From: Microbulbifer sediminum
GTDB taxonomy: Bacteria; Pseudomonadota; Gammaproteobacteria; Pseudomonadales; Cellvibrionaceae
Direction of reading: 5' to 3'
Length of the DNA stretch: 64,000 nt
Assembly (NCBI RefSeq): GCF_021729035.1
Contig: NZ_JAJSAP010000002.1
Span: 248,001 to 312,000 of the forward strand
The first letter of the stretch is position 1; every line of letters starts with the position of its first letter. This document shows, in pieces, positions 35,928-47,740 of the stretch. Under the pieces are notes generated by a model. The model saw nothing but the letters and a program-made list of their open reading frames with translations, was not told where the DNA came from and searched no databases. Made by a program: the position numbers and the translations under genes.

Positions 35928-36542
35928 CTAGGAGCCGTCCCGCACTGCCCCGTTAACCGAGTTTTCCGGCTCATCCTGCTCAGCGCGAACCTCCGGGCGC
36001 CCTTCACTTCGGGTTTCAGGCTCATCAACTCGCGCGTAGAACCGGTAGTCACCATCGCGCATCACCAGGTACACCGTATAGGGCGCAAAATTCTCACCGT
36101 CATACATCCCGGGGCTGCCCTCGGGCATCCCGGGCACGGTGAGGCCAAGACTGTCCTCCGGCGGGTTGGCGAGGAATTTCCGGATCAGTCGTGCCGGGAC
36201 ATGGCCTTCGAACACATATTTTCCGTCGATCACGCCGGTATGGCACCCCTGCATACCATTGGGGATCCGCCATTTGCCCTTCAAAACGCTGAGCTCATCG
36301 TTGCTGGCGTTCACCACCGGCGTCTGCATGCCATTGGCCTGTAGGTGCTCCATCCACCGCTTGCAGCAGAAGCAGAACCGGTGCTTGTAGACGGTAATGA
36401 CAGATTGTTGCCCTGTCTGTGGCTCTTCAGCAGCTGCCTCAGGATCAGACGCCCCGTGTGCGGGATTGGCCATACCTGCGCACAGCACTGTCAATAAAAG
36501 GAAAGGTGCGAAAATAACCCGTGCTTCAGCGGATTTCCGCAT
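35928..36542 (-). CDS. DUF411 family metal-binding periplasmic protein
   Basis: Exported protein of 204 residues with a signal peptide (about 1-30, hydrophobic core IFAPFLLLTVLCAG, cleavage near AHGAS). The DUF411 domain begins VITVYKHRFCFCCKRWMEHL, where the cysteine motif is CxCC. MQGCHTGVIDGKYVFEGHVPA and a GMPEGSPGM methionine-rich stretch follow, as in copper-related relatives. The C-terminal 25 residues are charged and family-unlike. The ATG at 36542 overlaps the end of egtD by 17 bases, so the two are translated together. A longer frame exists but lies inside egtD. A copper or redox role is inferred from the family. Confidence 0.82.
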   Translation of the reverse strand: MRKSAEARVIFAPFLLLTVLCAGMANPAHGASDPEAAAEEPQTGQQSVITVYKHRFCFCCKRWMEHLQANGMQTPVVNASNDELSVLKGKWRIPNGMQGCHTGVIDGKYVFEGHVPARLIRKFLANPPEDSLGLTVPGMPEGSPGMYDGENFAPYTVYLVMRDGDYRFYARVDEPETRSEGRPEVRAEQDEPENSVNGAVRDGS

Positions 36543-37494
36543 AATGAATGGCATACAGCCCTCCCCTGTCGCTCCACTGGCGCACCAGTGTAAAGCCGGC
36601 CCCACCGAGCATTTCAGCAAACCCTTCAAGGGTATACTTGTGGCTGTTTTCCGTGTGGATGGTTTCGCCCTCGGTAAATTCGAAGCGCTCGCCAGCAATG
36701 TGGACCTGCTGCGCCTTCAGGCTGACCAGGTGCATCTCTACCCGCTGCCTCAGTGCGTGGTAAAAAGAACGATGGGCAAAGGCATCCAGGTCAAAGTCCC
36801 CGCCCAGCTCACGATTGACCCGTGCCAGCAGGTTCTTGTTGAAATTTTCAGTAACGTGTTTGCTGTCATTGTAGGCCCGCTCGAGCACAACTGAGTCCTT
36901 GACCAGGTCAGTGCCGATCAGGATCCCGTCACCAGCGGCGAGATGGGCCGCAAAGCCAGCCAGCAGCTGGCGCGCTGCGTCCGGATCGAAATTCCCGATG
37001 GTGGATCCCGGGAAGAAAATTACCCGCCGACCAGCAACCTTCTCCGTTACCACACCCTGCCAGGCTTCAGGTGCAGTAAAATCACCCACATGCGCATCCA
37101 CCTCCAGGTCTGGCAACTGGCTGCGGATGCGGGTTCGGGCAGCGAGCAGGATTTCCGGCGAAATATCCATGGGGATGTATGCCCGGGGCTCCTCGAGCGC
37201 CTCCAACAAGGGTTCCACCTTCTCGCAGTTGCCCGCGCCGGGCTCGATAATCACACTGTCAGGCCCGATCAGTTGCACCATGTGCGGCAGATGGTCATGG
37301 AAAATCCCCGCCTCGGTGCGGGTCAGGTAGTAATCTGTGAGCTCGCAGATCTGCTCAAAGATACGCGACCCCTCTTCGTCGTACAGGTATTTACAGGGAA
37401 GCGTTTTTTGCTTTTTACTGAGGCCGGCAATCACATCGCGACGGAAGAATTCCGTTTCGTTGATTTCATTCGCTGGTGATAAGGCCATATTCAT
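36526..37494 (-). CDS. egtD: L-histidine N-alpha-trimethyltransferase EgtD
   Basis: SAM-dependent enzyme that trimethylates histidine to hercynine, the first step of ergothioneine synthesis; 322 residues. Signatures are KYLYDEEGSRIFEQICELTDYYLTRTEA (landmarks YDEEGS, ITELPEYY-type region), the SAM loop VIIEPGAGNCEK and FFPGSTIGNFDP. The ATG at 37494 has AGGAG six bases upstream and lies in an ATGA overlap with egtB; a second ATG follows two codons later. Its end overlaps the DUF411 gene. Confidence 0.93.
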   Translation of the reverse strand: MNMALSPANEINETEFFRRDVIAGLSKKQKTLPCKYLYDEEGSRIFEQICELTDYYLTRTEAGIFHDHLPHMVQLIGPDSVIIEPGAGNCEKVEPLLEALEEPRAYIPMDISPEILLAARTRIRSQLPDLEVDAHVGDFTAPEAWQGVVTEKVAGRRVIFFPGSTIGNFDPDAARQLLAGFAAHLAAGDGILIGTDLVKDSVVLERAYNDSKHVTENFNKNLLARVNRELGGDFDLDAFAHRSFYHALRQRVEMHLVSLKAQQVHIAGERFEFTEGETIHTENSHKYTLEGFAEMLGGAGFTLVRQWSDRGGLYAIHYAEIR

Positions 37495-38783
37495 ACTGGG
37501 TCTCCTGCCAGCCTGATACCGGTAAACTGCCACCCCTGGTGCGGGTAAAAGAAATTACGGTAGGTCATACGAATATGGTCCGCCGGCGTAATGCAGGAGC
37601 CACCCCGCAATACTTTCTGGTTACACATAAACTTGCCATTGTATTCGCCGACTGCATCCGCACTTGCACGGAAACCGGGATATGGCAGGTAGGCACTGGA
37701 GGTCCACTCCCAGAGATCACCGAGAAACTGGTTGTGGCCCGCGCCTGCGGCCAACGGCCGAAGCTGTCGTTTCTCCAGCAGGTTGGCGGAAGCCAGCTGG
37801 TCCGGCCGGCGCAGCTGGCAGGCGGCGACTTCCCACTCTGCCTCTGTCAGCAATCGCTTGCCAGCCCAGGTAGCAAAGGCATCAGCCTCATAAAAATTGA
37901 GGTGACAGGCCGGCTCCCCATCGACCAATGGCATCAGGCCGCCCAGGGTAAACTGCATCCAGCGCCCTTCCCTCTGCTGCCAGTACAATGGCTTTGCCCA
38001 GCGCTCACGCTGCACCAGGGACCACCCATCCGATAACCAGAGTCGCGGATCCCGGTAACCACCATCTTCGATAAAGTCGACAAACTCCCGGTTGGTCACC
38101 AGTCGCGATGCGACCTGAAAATCCTGCACCAGTTGCTGGTGCGCCGGGCTCTCATTGTCAAAATAGAAATGATCCCCCTCCGCACCGATGGCATAGGCCC
38201 CACCGGGAATTTCAAGCCATTGAAGGTCAGGGGCCGCGGTCTCCTCCTCCTCCGGGTCAAATGAAAAATCCGTGTAAGCAGGTAGTAACGGGTTAATGGA
38301 GAAGGCATGCTTGATATCGGTCAGCAACAGTTCCTGGTGTTGCTGCTCGTGATTCAGGCCCAGGGTAACCAGCGAGACCAGCGTGTCCGGGATGGGATAT
38401 TCCGACAGCAGTTCCCGCATCGCGAAGTCCACCGCCCGGCGGTAGGAGAAAACACTTTCCAGGTCCGGTCGGGACAGCAGGCCCCGTTGTGGTCGGCTGA
38501 ATGGTGTGCCCAGGCTGTTGTAGTAGGAATTGAAAAGCTCATGGTAGTGGCTGTCAAAAACCCGGTAACCTGGCAGCGCATTGCGAAGGATGAAAGTCTC
38601 GAAGAACCAGGTGGTGTGGGCGAGGTGCCATTTGCTCGGGCTGGCATCGGGCATGGACTGCAGCTGCATGTCCTCCGCCGAGAGCGGATCGGCGAGCGCC
38701 TCTGTCTCGGCACGCACCCGGCGATATCGGGAGAGGAGTTCAGCTTGGTTTTCGTCAGATACCTCTCGCGCAAGTAACGTCAT
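37491..38783 (-). CDS. egtB: Hercynine sulfoxide synthase EgtB
   Basis: Non-heme iron enzyme that joins hercynine to a thiol (cysteine or gamma-glutamylcysteine) with O2; about 430 residues. The N-terminal DinB-like domain provides the iron histidines: HTTWFFE and the HEQQH pair in LGLNHEQQHQELL. The C-terminal formylglycine-enzyme-like domain ends with VLRGGSCITP, MTYRNFFYPHQGWQFTGIRLA. The ATG at 38783 is my choice; GTG at 38795 adds four residues and neither has a clear ribosome site. EgtA, EgtC and EgtE are absent here, as in most bacteria that keep only egtB and egtD. Confidence 0.93.
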   Translation of the reverse strand: MTLLAREVSDENQAELLSRYRRVRAETEALADPLSAEDMQLQSMPDASPSKWHLAHTTWFFETFILRNALPGYRVFDSHYHELFNSYYNSLGTPFSRPQRGLLSRPDLESVFSYRRAVDFAMRELLSEYPIPDTLVSLVTLGLNHEQQHQELLLTDIKHAFSINPLLPAYTDFSFDPEEEETAAPDLQWLEIPGGAYAIGAEGDHFYFDNESPAHQQLVQDFQVASRLVTNREFVDFIEDGGYRDPRLWLSDGWSLVQRERWAKPLYWQQREGRWMQFTLGGLMPLVDGEPACHLNFYEADAFATWAGKRLLTEAEWEVAACQLRRPDQLASANLLEKRQLRPLAAGAGHNQFLGDLWEWTSSAYLPYPGFRASADAVGEYNGKFMCNQKVLRGGSCITPADHIRMTYRNFFYPHQGWQFTGIRLAGDPV

Positions 38784-38898
38784 GCGTTGGATCACTGCTT
38801 CTGCTTTTCATTGATCATACGCAGTTTTGGCGTGATTCCCATGAAATTGCCAGCGGCCCTGGATTTTTTGGCGCTTTTTTCTCTGTGTTTCAGTTCCC

Positions 38899-38931
38899 CA
38901 AAAAAAGAAAGGCCGGCAAATGCCGGCCTTT
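38899..38931 (-). terminator. Rho-independent terminator of the TonB-receptor gene
   Basis: On the minus strand an 11-base stem AAAGGCCGGCA / TGCCGGCCTTT with a two-base loop is followed by a T-rich run (TTTCTTTTTTT). It lies 27 bases after the stop of the receptor gene. Confidence 0.9.
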
Positions 38932-38957
38932 CATTACCTCTGTATCAGGGTTCCTGA

Positions 38958-41531
38958 TCAGAAGCGCACAGTCACGTCTGCACCGAACATACGCGGCTGG
39001 AAACGCCAGCCGGTCTCGGAGCCAATCGCACTACCCGGGCCACCATAGGAACCCACGATCTCCTCATCGGTCAGGTTCTGGACCCAGGCCGAGACAGTGT
39101 AGGTATCAGTGGGGCTGTTGAAAGCCACACGGGCATTCAGCAGCTGGTAGTCAGGTACCGTCAACGACGGGTCAGAGATGGTGCCTACACGCTCGTCGGT
39201 CCAGTTGTAGTCACCCCGCAGGACGACATCGCCGCCGGAGTTCAGACCGATGACGTATTCCGCCATCAGGTTGAACTTGTTCTCCGGAGTGCCTACGCGC
39301 GGATCGCCGGTGCGGTCATCTGCAGCGGTCTCACCGGCAGCCTCGATGATCTGGTAGCGGGTGTACTCGGTCTTCAGGTTCGAGTAGTTACCGCCGATCA
39401 GGAGGTTGTCTGTAGCCGCGAACAGCACTTCCACCTCGGCGCCCTGCCCTTCGGCATCGGCGTTACGCAGGTTGTAGCTGGGGATCGGGAAACCGATCAG
39501 GCTCAGTTCCTGCAGGTTATCGTACTCGTAAGCGAACAGGGACGCGTTCAACTGCATGCGGTTGTCGAGCAGGTTCGACTTCATGCCCACTTCAAAGTTG
39601 GTGACGTTCTCCTGGTCGAAGGAGTTCTCGATATCCTCACCGTAGTTCAGGCTGTTGAAACCACCCGCCTTGAAACCGTTCGCCAGAGAGGCGTAGGTCA
39701 TCACATTGTCGTTCCAGGTGTAATCAAGAACGACTCGACCGGAGAGATCGGACCAGCTGTCGGACGGCGATTCGGAAATCATCGGCTGGCCGCCGCTGAA
39801 GAAGGCAATACCGAACGGCAGGCCGTACAGCTCGTTCTGGTAGGCGGTATCGATGGTGAAGTCCTTGTCGTCCTGGGTGTAACGCAGGCCGAAAGTCAGG
39901 TCCATGCGATCGGTCAGGGACCAGGTCGCGTCACCGTAGATGGCCGCTGAACGGTAGTCACCGGTGTTCAGTACATTCTCACGCCAGCTGGCATCAGTAC
40001 CCTGGACGAAGGCATTGGCGCCCTGGAACAGGCAGCCCTGCAAGAGGGCCGGGTCGCTCAGGGCCGGAGCACAGGAGAAGGTGCTCAGGAACTGGCCCCA
40101 GGCTTCCGGGGATTGCTGCGCCTGCGCAACGAGAGACGGCAGCAGGTTCTGGCCGAAGAAGCTGGCGATCAGGGCACCGTCCAGGCCAAAGCTGCGGATC
40201 ATCTCGCGAGCGCCGGGTACGATGTCACGCACCTGCTCGTCGGTCATCTGGGAGATCGCCATCAGCTGCGGCGTGAGCTCGTCGATAACCGGCTGCTGCA
40301 TTTCCGGCGGCAGCGCACCGGCCAGGCCCAGCAGGTCCATGGGGCTCTCACGCAGTGCGGTGTACAGGGCGAACGACTCGAAGGTACTCGGGGTGAAGAA
40401 CGCCTCGGTGTTGTGCTCCAGCTTCTCCTGGGAGTAGGACGCGCCCAGGGTCCACTTGAGGGTGTCGGTCTCACCATTCAGGCGGAATTCCTGCGAGAAG
40501 AATTCCTGGTCGTCAGTGTTGGCGGAACCGAAGTAGAAGTCCGGGTTGTTGGCGCCGTCCTCGTCCTGGCCGATGTACGCCTCGAAAGTGCGGTACGCGG
40601 TGATGGAGGTGAGGGTCACATTCTCGAAATTGTGGGTGACCTTCAGGGAAGTGCCGTACAGGTCGCGCTCTTCCACGTTGCCGAAATCGAACGCCACGTC
40701 ACCGAAGATATCGCCACCGCCAACGGAGATGGCATCGTTGGTGGAGACGCGGGTGGCACCGTTCTGGTCCAGGCGGCTGTACTCGCCGCGCCACAGGATT
40801 TCTGTGTTGTCGGTCGGCAGCAGCGAGACCGCAGCGCGCAGGGTCTTGGTGTCCTGCCCACCCCAGTCGGAACCGTCGAGGGCGTTCGGGTAATAACCGT
40901 CACGCTTGTCGGTGGACGCGGTCAGGCGCACCGCGGCACGATCATTGATGGCGCGGTTGATGATCACGTCCGAGGACATGCGGCCGTAGTTGCCCGCAGT
41001 CAGGGACACCTCGGTCTGGTCCTCGTTGAAGGGACGCTTGGTGATGATGTGGATGGCACCACCGGTGGCGTTGCGGCCGAACAGGGTGCCCTGCGGGCCT
41101 TTCAGTACCTCTACCCGCTCGATATCGGCCAGGGGTACCTCGGCACCGGCGCCGCGGCCGGTATAGACACCGTCCACGTAGACAGCCACCGCGGGGTCAG
41201 AACCGACAGTAAAGTCGGAAGTCTGGATGCCGCGGATGTTGTAGGTCGGCTGCAGGGCTGTGTCGTTATTCATTTCGACACCGGGGGTGGATTTACCCAG
41301 GTCGGTCAGGCTCTGTGCACCCATCTTCTCGATGTTGTCGCCGGTGAAGGCGGAAATCGCAATGGGGACATCCTGGAGGTTTTCCGAGCGCTTCTGCGCA
41401 GTCACCACCACTTCCTCGATCTCGGCCGCATAGGCGGAGCCGCTGATCGCAGTGGCAAAGGCAACAGCTTGGGAAAGAATGGACAGACGGAAGTTCCGGT
41501 TGGTACCGGGCTGATCGGCGTCGTGCATCAT
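38958..41531 (-). CDS. TonB-dependent outer membrane receptor
   Basis: Active-transport receptor of the outer membrane, 857 residues. Signal peptide about 1-36 (cleavage near AYAAE), TonB box EEVVVTAQKR, plug domain (about 45-160, IRGIQTSD, DGVYTGRG, VEVLKGPQGTLFGRNATGGA) and a C-terminal barrel ending FGADVTVRF. The family imports siderophores, vitamins or glycans; the ligand cannot be read here. An insertion of about 110 residues rich in Ala, Gln and Pro (about 390-500) sits in an extracellular loop position. It is monocistronic with its own terminator. The 185-base region to the divergent acylase gene is AT-rich and probably holds both promoters. Confidence 0.9.
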   Translation of the reverse strand: MMHDADQPGTNRNFRLSILSQAVAFATAISGSAYAAEIEEVVVTAQKRSENLQDVPIAISAFTGDNIEKMGAQSLTDLGKSTPGVEMNNDTALQPTYNIRGIQTSDFTVGSDPAVAVYVDGVYTGRGAGAEVPLADIERVEVLKGPQGTLFGRNATGGAIHIITKRPFNEDQTEVSLTAGNYGRMSSDVIINRAINDRAAVRLTASTDKRDGYYPNALDGSDWGGQDTKTLRAAVSLLPTDNTEILWRGEYSRLDQNGATRVSTNDAISVGGGDIFGDVAFDFGNVEERDLYGTSLKVTHNFENVTLTSITAYRTFEAYIGQDEDGANNPDFYFGSANTDDQEFFSQEFRLNGETDTLKWTLGASYSQEKLEHNTEAFFTPSTFESFALYTALRESPMDLLGLAGALPPEMQQPVIDELTPQLMAISQMTDEQVRDIVPGAREMIRSFGLDGALIASFFGQNLLPSLVAQAQQSPEAWGQFLSTFSCAPALSDPALLQGCLFQGANAFVQGTDASWRENVLNTGDYRSAAIYGDATWSLTDRMDLTFGLRYTQDDKDFTIDTAYQNELYGLPFGIAFFSGGQPMISESPSDSWSDLSGRVVLDYTWNDNVMTYASLANGFKAGGFNSLNYGEDIENSFDQENVTNFEVGMKSNLLDNRMQLNASLFAYEYDNLQELSLIGFPIPSYNLRNADAEGQGAEVEVLFAATDNLLIGGNYSNLKTEYTRYQIIEAAGETAADDRTGDPRVGTPENKFNLMAEYVIGLNSGGDVVLRGDYNWTDERVGTISDPSLTVPDYQLLNARVAFNSPTDTYTVSAWVQNLTDEEIVGSYGGPGSAIGSETGWRFQPRMFGADVTVRF

Positions 41532-41824
41532 CGCGTCCTCGCGTTTGTTGTTATAGAAAAGCGTGATGTTCGGTTAGTTTTTTGTTATTGGGCGCCATAT
41601 TACGTGCCAAAAACCAAATGTGAAAGCCCGTTATGACTTTTTTCTAGTGACCAGTCAGTTCTCCCAAACGCAACCGGTTGACGGCGGACTTTAATGGCAC
41701 GTCATTCCTCTGAAAAGTGAAATTTGTGACTCTTATATGTCCCCGGGTAACTATTTTGGTGCACCGCTGGCTGCTAATATCCGGCTGTAACAAGACCAAT
41801 AAGCATTTTCCACCGGATGTAGCC

Positions 41825-44179
41825 ATGTCCCCTACCACTCCACTTCGGTTCGTGACCCGTGCACTGATACTTATCGCCACCATTACCGCGATTGCCCTGG
41901 CGGCAGGCTGGTTATGGTTGCGCCAGAGCCTGCCTATGCTCGAGGGCAGCCTGGAAACCGGCAAGCTCGACGCCCCGGTGACCATACGCCGCGATGCCCG
42001 GGGAGTTCCCCTGATCCAATCCGAAAGCCGTGACAGTATCGCCTTTGCCCTGGGCTTCCTGCATGGCCAGGAGCGCTTTTTCCAGATGGACCTGCTGCGC
42101 CGAAATTCGGCGGGTGAGCTATCGGCGCTGGTAGGGGGTGCGGCGTTGGAGCACGACCGTGAGGTACGGGTACACCAGTTCCGCCAGCGGGCTCAACGCA
42201 ATGTCGAGGCCCTGCCCGCTGACCAGCAGGCGCTGCTCGCGCAGTATGTCCGCGGGGTCAACCTGGGACTGGAGGAACTGGGCAGCAAGCCCTGGGAATA
42301 CGTGCTGCTCAACCAGGAGCCGCATCCCTGGACTGCAGCTGACAGCATGCTGAGTGTCTTCAGCATGTACCTGAGCCTGCAGAGCCCGATCGGCAAGTTC
42401 GAGCAACGGGATACCGCGCTTGCACAACTGTTACCCGAGGATCTCTACAGCTTCTTCTTCCCGGAGGGCGGAAGCTGGGATGCCCCCCTGATCGGGGAGG
42501 CACGCGGCCCGGTTAGCGTGCCCGAAACCCACATTGCCTCCCTCCTCAAAGAAGCAGACCCGATTGCATACCAGCCCATGGAGAGCGACGACCAGGTCTT
42601 TGGCAGCAATAACTGGGTGGTCGGTGGCGCGCTGACTGCCCACGGTGGGGCCATGTTGGCGGACGATATGCACCTGGGGCTCGACGTCCCCAACATCTGG
42701 TACCGGGCAGCGTGGACTATCCCCGGCACCGACAGACAGATGCGCGCGGCCACTCTACCGGGCGGGCCGATTGCCGTAGTGGGCAGTAATGGCCTGGTGG
42801 CCTGGGGTTTCACCAATACCATGGGTGACTGGGGCGACCTGATCCCGCTCGAAGTGGATAAGAGCGGCGAGCGTTATCGCACGCCTGCTGGCTGGGTAGA
42901 GTTTGCCGTTGAGCCCGAAGTGATAGAAATCAAGGATGGTAAACCTGAGACCCTGCAGGTGCGCAAGACCATCTGGGGGCCGGTAGTGGGTAACGACCAC
43001 CGGGGCATACCACTGGCTTACCGGTGGGTGGCCCATGATATCCGCGGCGGGAACCTGAACCTGCTATTGATGGAGAAAGTCGCGTCAGCGTCCGAGGCTC
43101 TGGACCTGGGCGCCCGCCTGGGAATTCCACACCAGAACCTGGTGGTTGGTGACAGGGACGGAAACATCGGCTGGACGGTAGGCGGCGCGATTCCCCGCCG
43201 TGTGGGACTGGACGGCAGCCGCTCGGTATCATGGGCTGACGGCACCGCACACTGGGATGGCTACCTGGATGCGAGCGAGCAGCCCCGAGTCTACAACCCT
43301 CCCTCCCATCGAATCTGGACGGCGAACAGCCGGGTCATGGACGGACCGCAGTTGGCGGTAATGGGCGACCATGGCTACGCGCTGGGGGCACGCCAGCAGC
43401 AGATCCGTGACGCGCTGTTTGCCAGTGAATCCTTCGCCGAGCAAGATCTGCTTGACCTGCAGCTGGATGACCGCGCCCTCTTCCTGCAACGCTGGCAGAA
43501 ACAGTTACTGGCGCTCCTTGAGGGCAACAACAACTATGCCGACGTGCGGGCCGAGCTGGAAAACTGGGAGGGCCGGGCCAGCGCCGATTCCGTAGGCTAC
43601 CGTATTGTCCGGAACTTCCGCCTCAAGTTCCTCGAGCTGGCCACCGCTCCGGTACTGACCTATATGCGCCGCTTCCAGGAGGACTTTTCTTTCGGTCCAC
43701 GCAAGCGGCAACTGGAATATGCGGCGTGGGAGATGAACCGCAGTGAGCCCGCGCACCTGCTCAACCCGGATTTCGAATCCTGGCGCGAGCTCAAGATGGC
43801 TGCACTGGATGCCGTCCTGGAGCGGATGGCCAGAGACGGGCTACCCCTGGACGAACAGACCTGGGGCGTGCAGAACACTGCCCGGATCTGGCACCCGCTG
43901 GGCCGTGCCGTCGCACCGGTGAACTGGCTGACAGCCATGCCGGCAGATCAGCTGTCCGGCGATACCCACCTGCCTCGGGCACAGTCGCCGACCACCGGCG
44001 CCTCCCAGCGCATGGTCGTTGCGCCCGGACGGGAGGAAAGTGCCATCTTCCATATGGCCACCGGGCAGAGCGCCCACCCGCTCTCGCCCTTCTTCGGTAA
44101 CGGCCACAGTGACTGGGTCGAGGGCAATCCCTCGCCGATGAAGGAAGGCGAGACCCACTACACCCTGACACTGCACTAG
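41825..44179 (+). CDS. Penicillin acylase family (Ntn-hydrolase) protein
   Basis: Periplasmic or membrane-anchored N-terminal nucleophile amidohydrolase, 784 residues. Residues about 9-30 form a signal anchor. The alpha-chain start has TIRRDARGVPLIQSESRD and FALGFLHGQERFFQMDLLRR. The autoproteolysis site gives Ser261 as the nucleophile in FGSNNWVVGG. Later come DDMHLGLDVPNIWY and MVVAPGREESA. Homologues hydrolyse acyl amides such as N-acyl-homoserine lactones or beta-lactams; the substrate is not predictable. The ATG at 41825 has GGAT seven bases upstream; a longer frame from 41717 has no signal-like N-terminus. Confidence 0.9.
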   Translation: MSPTTPLRFVTRALILIATITAIALAAGWLWLRQSLPMLEGSLETGKLDAPVTIRRDARGVPLIQSESRDSIAFALGFLHGQERFFQMDLLRRNSAGELSALVGGAALEHDREVRVHQFRQRAQRNVEALPADQQALLAQYVRGVNLGLEELGSKPWEYVLLNQEPHPWTAADSMLSVFSMYLSLQSPIGKFEQRDTALAQLLPEDLYSFFFPEGGSWDAPLIGEARGPVSVPETHIASLLKEADPIAYQPMESDDQVFGSNNWVVGGALTAHGGAMLADDMHLGLDVPNIWYRAAWTIPGTDRQMRAATLPGGPIAVVGSNGLVAWGFTNTMGDWGDLIPLEVDKSGERYRTPAGWVEFAVEPEVIEIKDGKPETLQVRKTIWGPVVGNDHRGIPLAYRWVAHDIRGGNLNLLLMEKVASASEALDLGARLGIPHQNLVVGDRDGNIGWTVGGAIPRRVGLDGSRSVSWADGTAHWDGYLDASEQPRVYNPPSHRIWTANSRVMDGPQLAVMGDHGYALGARQQQIRDALFASESFAEQDLLDLQLDDRALFLQRWQKQLLALLEGNNNYADVRAELENWEGRASADSVGYRIVRNFRLKFLELATAPVLTYMRRFQEDFSFGPRKRQLEYAAWEMNRSEPAHLLNPDFESWRELKMAALDAVLERMARDGLPLDEQTWGVQNTARIWHPLGRAVAPVNWLTAMPADQLSGDTHLPRAQSPTTGASQRMVVAPGREESAIFHMATGQSAHPLSPFFGNGHSDWVEGNPSPMKEGETHYTLTLH

Positions 44180-44201
44180 CGATGACCGGTGGGCCTGCGC
44201 T

Positions 44202-44465
44202 TCAAGCGGTTTCGTCGAGAATGGCGAAGGACAGGAAAGAAGTCAGCAGGCCCAGTGCCGCCACAAACGGCAGCAGCGGGAAACAGATCATCAACAGGGT
44301 TGCGACGATCCAGAGATTTTTAACCCAGCCCCGCTTTACCCGATAAGCCCGGGTATAGCGCCGGGTGTGGCTGTCGTTCGGGTCCGGCAGGGAAATCTCT
44401 TCTTCCGCCGGCAAAAAACTGTGCACTAAAAGCGTGCAGTAAAATCGGATCAGCGCGACAACCAT
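44202..44465 (-). CDS. Small conserved-looking membrane protein of unknown function
   Basis: 87 residues from the ATG at 44465 (91 from a GTG at 44477). It has a short hydrophobic N-terminus, a basic middle (HTRRYTRAYRVKRGW) and one or two membrane helices in WIVATLLMICFPLLPFVAALGLLTSFL. I recognise no family. It converges with the acylase gene, 22 bases from it, and is separated from cysG by 128 bases in which I see nothing. Confidence 0.55.
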   Translation of the reverse strand: MVVALIRFYCTLLVHSFLPAEEEISLPDPNDSHTRRYTRAYRVKRGWVKNLWIVATLLMICFPLLPFVAALGLLTSFLSFAILDETA

Positions 44466-44593
44466 GCTAGACACCACTGGGAAAATCTATCTAGCAGTAT
44501 AGTTAGCCGTTCACCAGGGGTGGTTTGCAGCCAGCGTTCAAAGTGGTTGTAGCTGTCAGTCCCCCGCCATATACAGGCCATCAGGCGGTAATG

Positions 44594-45973
44594 TCAGCGA
44601 AACCACTGCAACTTTTCATGCAGGCTGACGACACCGCCGACAATCGTCAATGCGGGCGCCTGCACATCGCGCTCCCGGGCCAGGTCCGGCAGCGTGCACA
44701 GGTTGCCCACCACCACACGCTGCTCCGGCGTAGTGCCTTTTTCAACCAGTGCTGCCGGTGTTTCGGCAGGCAGCCCATGCGCTGTCAGCTGTGCGCAAAT
44801 GGTATCGATGCCGGTGAGGCCCATGTAGAACACCAGCGTCTGGCCCGGGGAAGCCAGCTCCTTCCAGGGCAGGACCAGCTCGCCTTCCTTGAGGTGGCCG
44901 GTAATGAAGCGCACCGACTGTGCATGGTCACGGTGCGTCAGCGGGATACCCGCGTAACTGGCACAGCCTGAGGCTGCAGTAATACCGGGCACCACCTGGA
45001 ACGGAATCCTGGCATCCGCCAGCCGGTCGATTTCCTCACCACCGCGACCAAAGATAAACGGGTCCCCGCCTTTCAGGCGCAGGACTTTCTTGCCCTCTCT
45101 GGCCAGATCCACCAGCAGCTGGTTTATATTGTCCTGGGGTACCGAGTGAAACTCTTTCTTCTTGCCCACATAAATCCGCTCGGCATCCCGGCGCACCAAT
45201 TCCAATACCTGGTGGGAGACAAGACGGTCGTAGAGCACCACGTCCGCCTGCTGCATCAGGCGCAGCGCACGGAACGTCAGCAGGTCCGGATCCCCGGGGC
45301 CGCCGCCCACCAGGTAGACCTCACCGGTAGGTTCCGGGCTTCCGGCCCACTTTTCCAGCACTTCGAGTAATTGTGCCTCACCTTCTTCCGGCTTGCCGGA
45401 CTCCACCTTGCTCGCCACCGGGCCGGTAAAAACCCATTGCCAGAAATCCTTGCGCTGGGGCTCCGGCAGCGCCTCTTTGACCCTGTCCCGCGTGCGTGCG
45501 GCCATCTCTGCCATGGTGGCGACCGCCGGTGACAGCAGGGCTTCCAGTTGCGCACGGATACTGCGCGCCAGTACCGGCGCCGCACCGCCACTGCTGATGC
45601 CAATCGACAGGGGGCCGCGCTCAACCAGCGCCGGTACAGTAAAGGTGCAGAGTTCCGGGGAGTCCACCACGTTGACCGGCAGGCGCAGTGCCCTGGCATC
45701 GGCGGAGACAATGGCGTTGACCGATTCCTCCGAGGTGGCGGCAATCACCAGGTCGCCAAGGTCCAGAAATTCGGTGCGATAGGGTTCGGGGTAATACTGC
45801 CCACCACTTTTACGCACCAGCTCGCGTAACTCGTCGGTAATGTCCGGGGCGACCACAAACAGGCGGGCACCGGCCTTGCGCAGCAAACGCGCTTTGCGGG
45901 TGGCAACAGGTCCGCCACCCACCAGCAGGCAGGGGCGGTCTATCAGGTCAAATGCGAGGGGAATGTAGCGCAA
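44594..45973 (-). CDS. cysG: Siroheme synthase CysG
   Basis: Trifunctional enzyme turning uroporphyrinogen III into siroheme, 459 residues. The N-terminal dehydrogenase/ferrochelatase part (1-about 205) has [15 protein letters not shown] and [14 protein letters not shown]. The C-terminal methyltransferase (about 215-455) has [28 protein letters not shown] and [22 protein letters not shown]. The usual gammaproteobacterial position after serS is kept (48 bases apart). Siroheme serves sulfite and nitrite reductase. Confidence 0.95.
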   Translation of the reverse strand: MRYIPLAFDLIDRPCLLVGGGPVATRKARLLRKAGARLFVVAPDITDELRELVRKSGGQYYPEPYRTEFLDLGDLVIAATSEESVNAIVSADARALRLPVNVVDSPELCTFTVPALVERGPLSIGISSGGAAPVLARSIRAQLEALLSPAVATMAEMAARTRDRVKEALPEPQRKDFWQWVFTGPVASKVESGKPEEGEAQLLEVLEKWAGSPEPTGEVYLVGGGPGDPDLLTFRALRLMQQADVVLYDRLVSHQVLELVRRDAERIYVGKKKEFHSVPQDNINQLLVDLAREGKKVLRLKGGDPFIFGRGGEEIDRLADARIPFQVVPGITAASGCASYAGIPLTHRDHAQSVRFITGHLKEGELVLPWKELASPGQTLVFYMGLTGIDTICAQLTAHGLPAETPAALVEKGTTPEQRVVVGNLCTLPDLARERDVQAPALTIVGGVVSLHEKLQWFR

Positions 45974-46021
45974 CGATGGTTATCCGTTATTCCAATCCGG
46001 GCCGGTCCCTGGTGTGGGCAG

Positions 46022-47691
<1,670 letters not shown>

Positions 47692-47740
47692 TCAAAGTTC
47701 CCGCGTCGGTCGGCGCCACGTGCGAGTGGCAACCGGTGTT

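Noticed and set aside
40113..41636. A 507-codon open frame on the plus strand
   Set aside because: It lies antisense to the TonB-dependent receptor, whose plug and barrel motifs are clear; the antisense product resembles nothing and is a by-product of GC-rich codon use.
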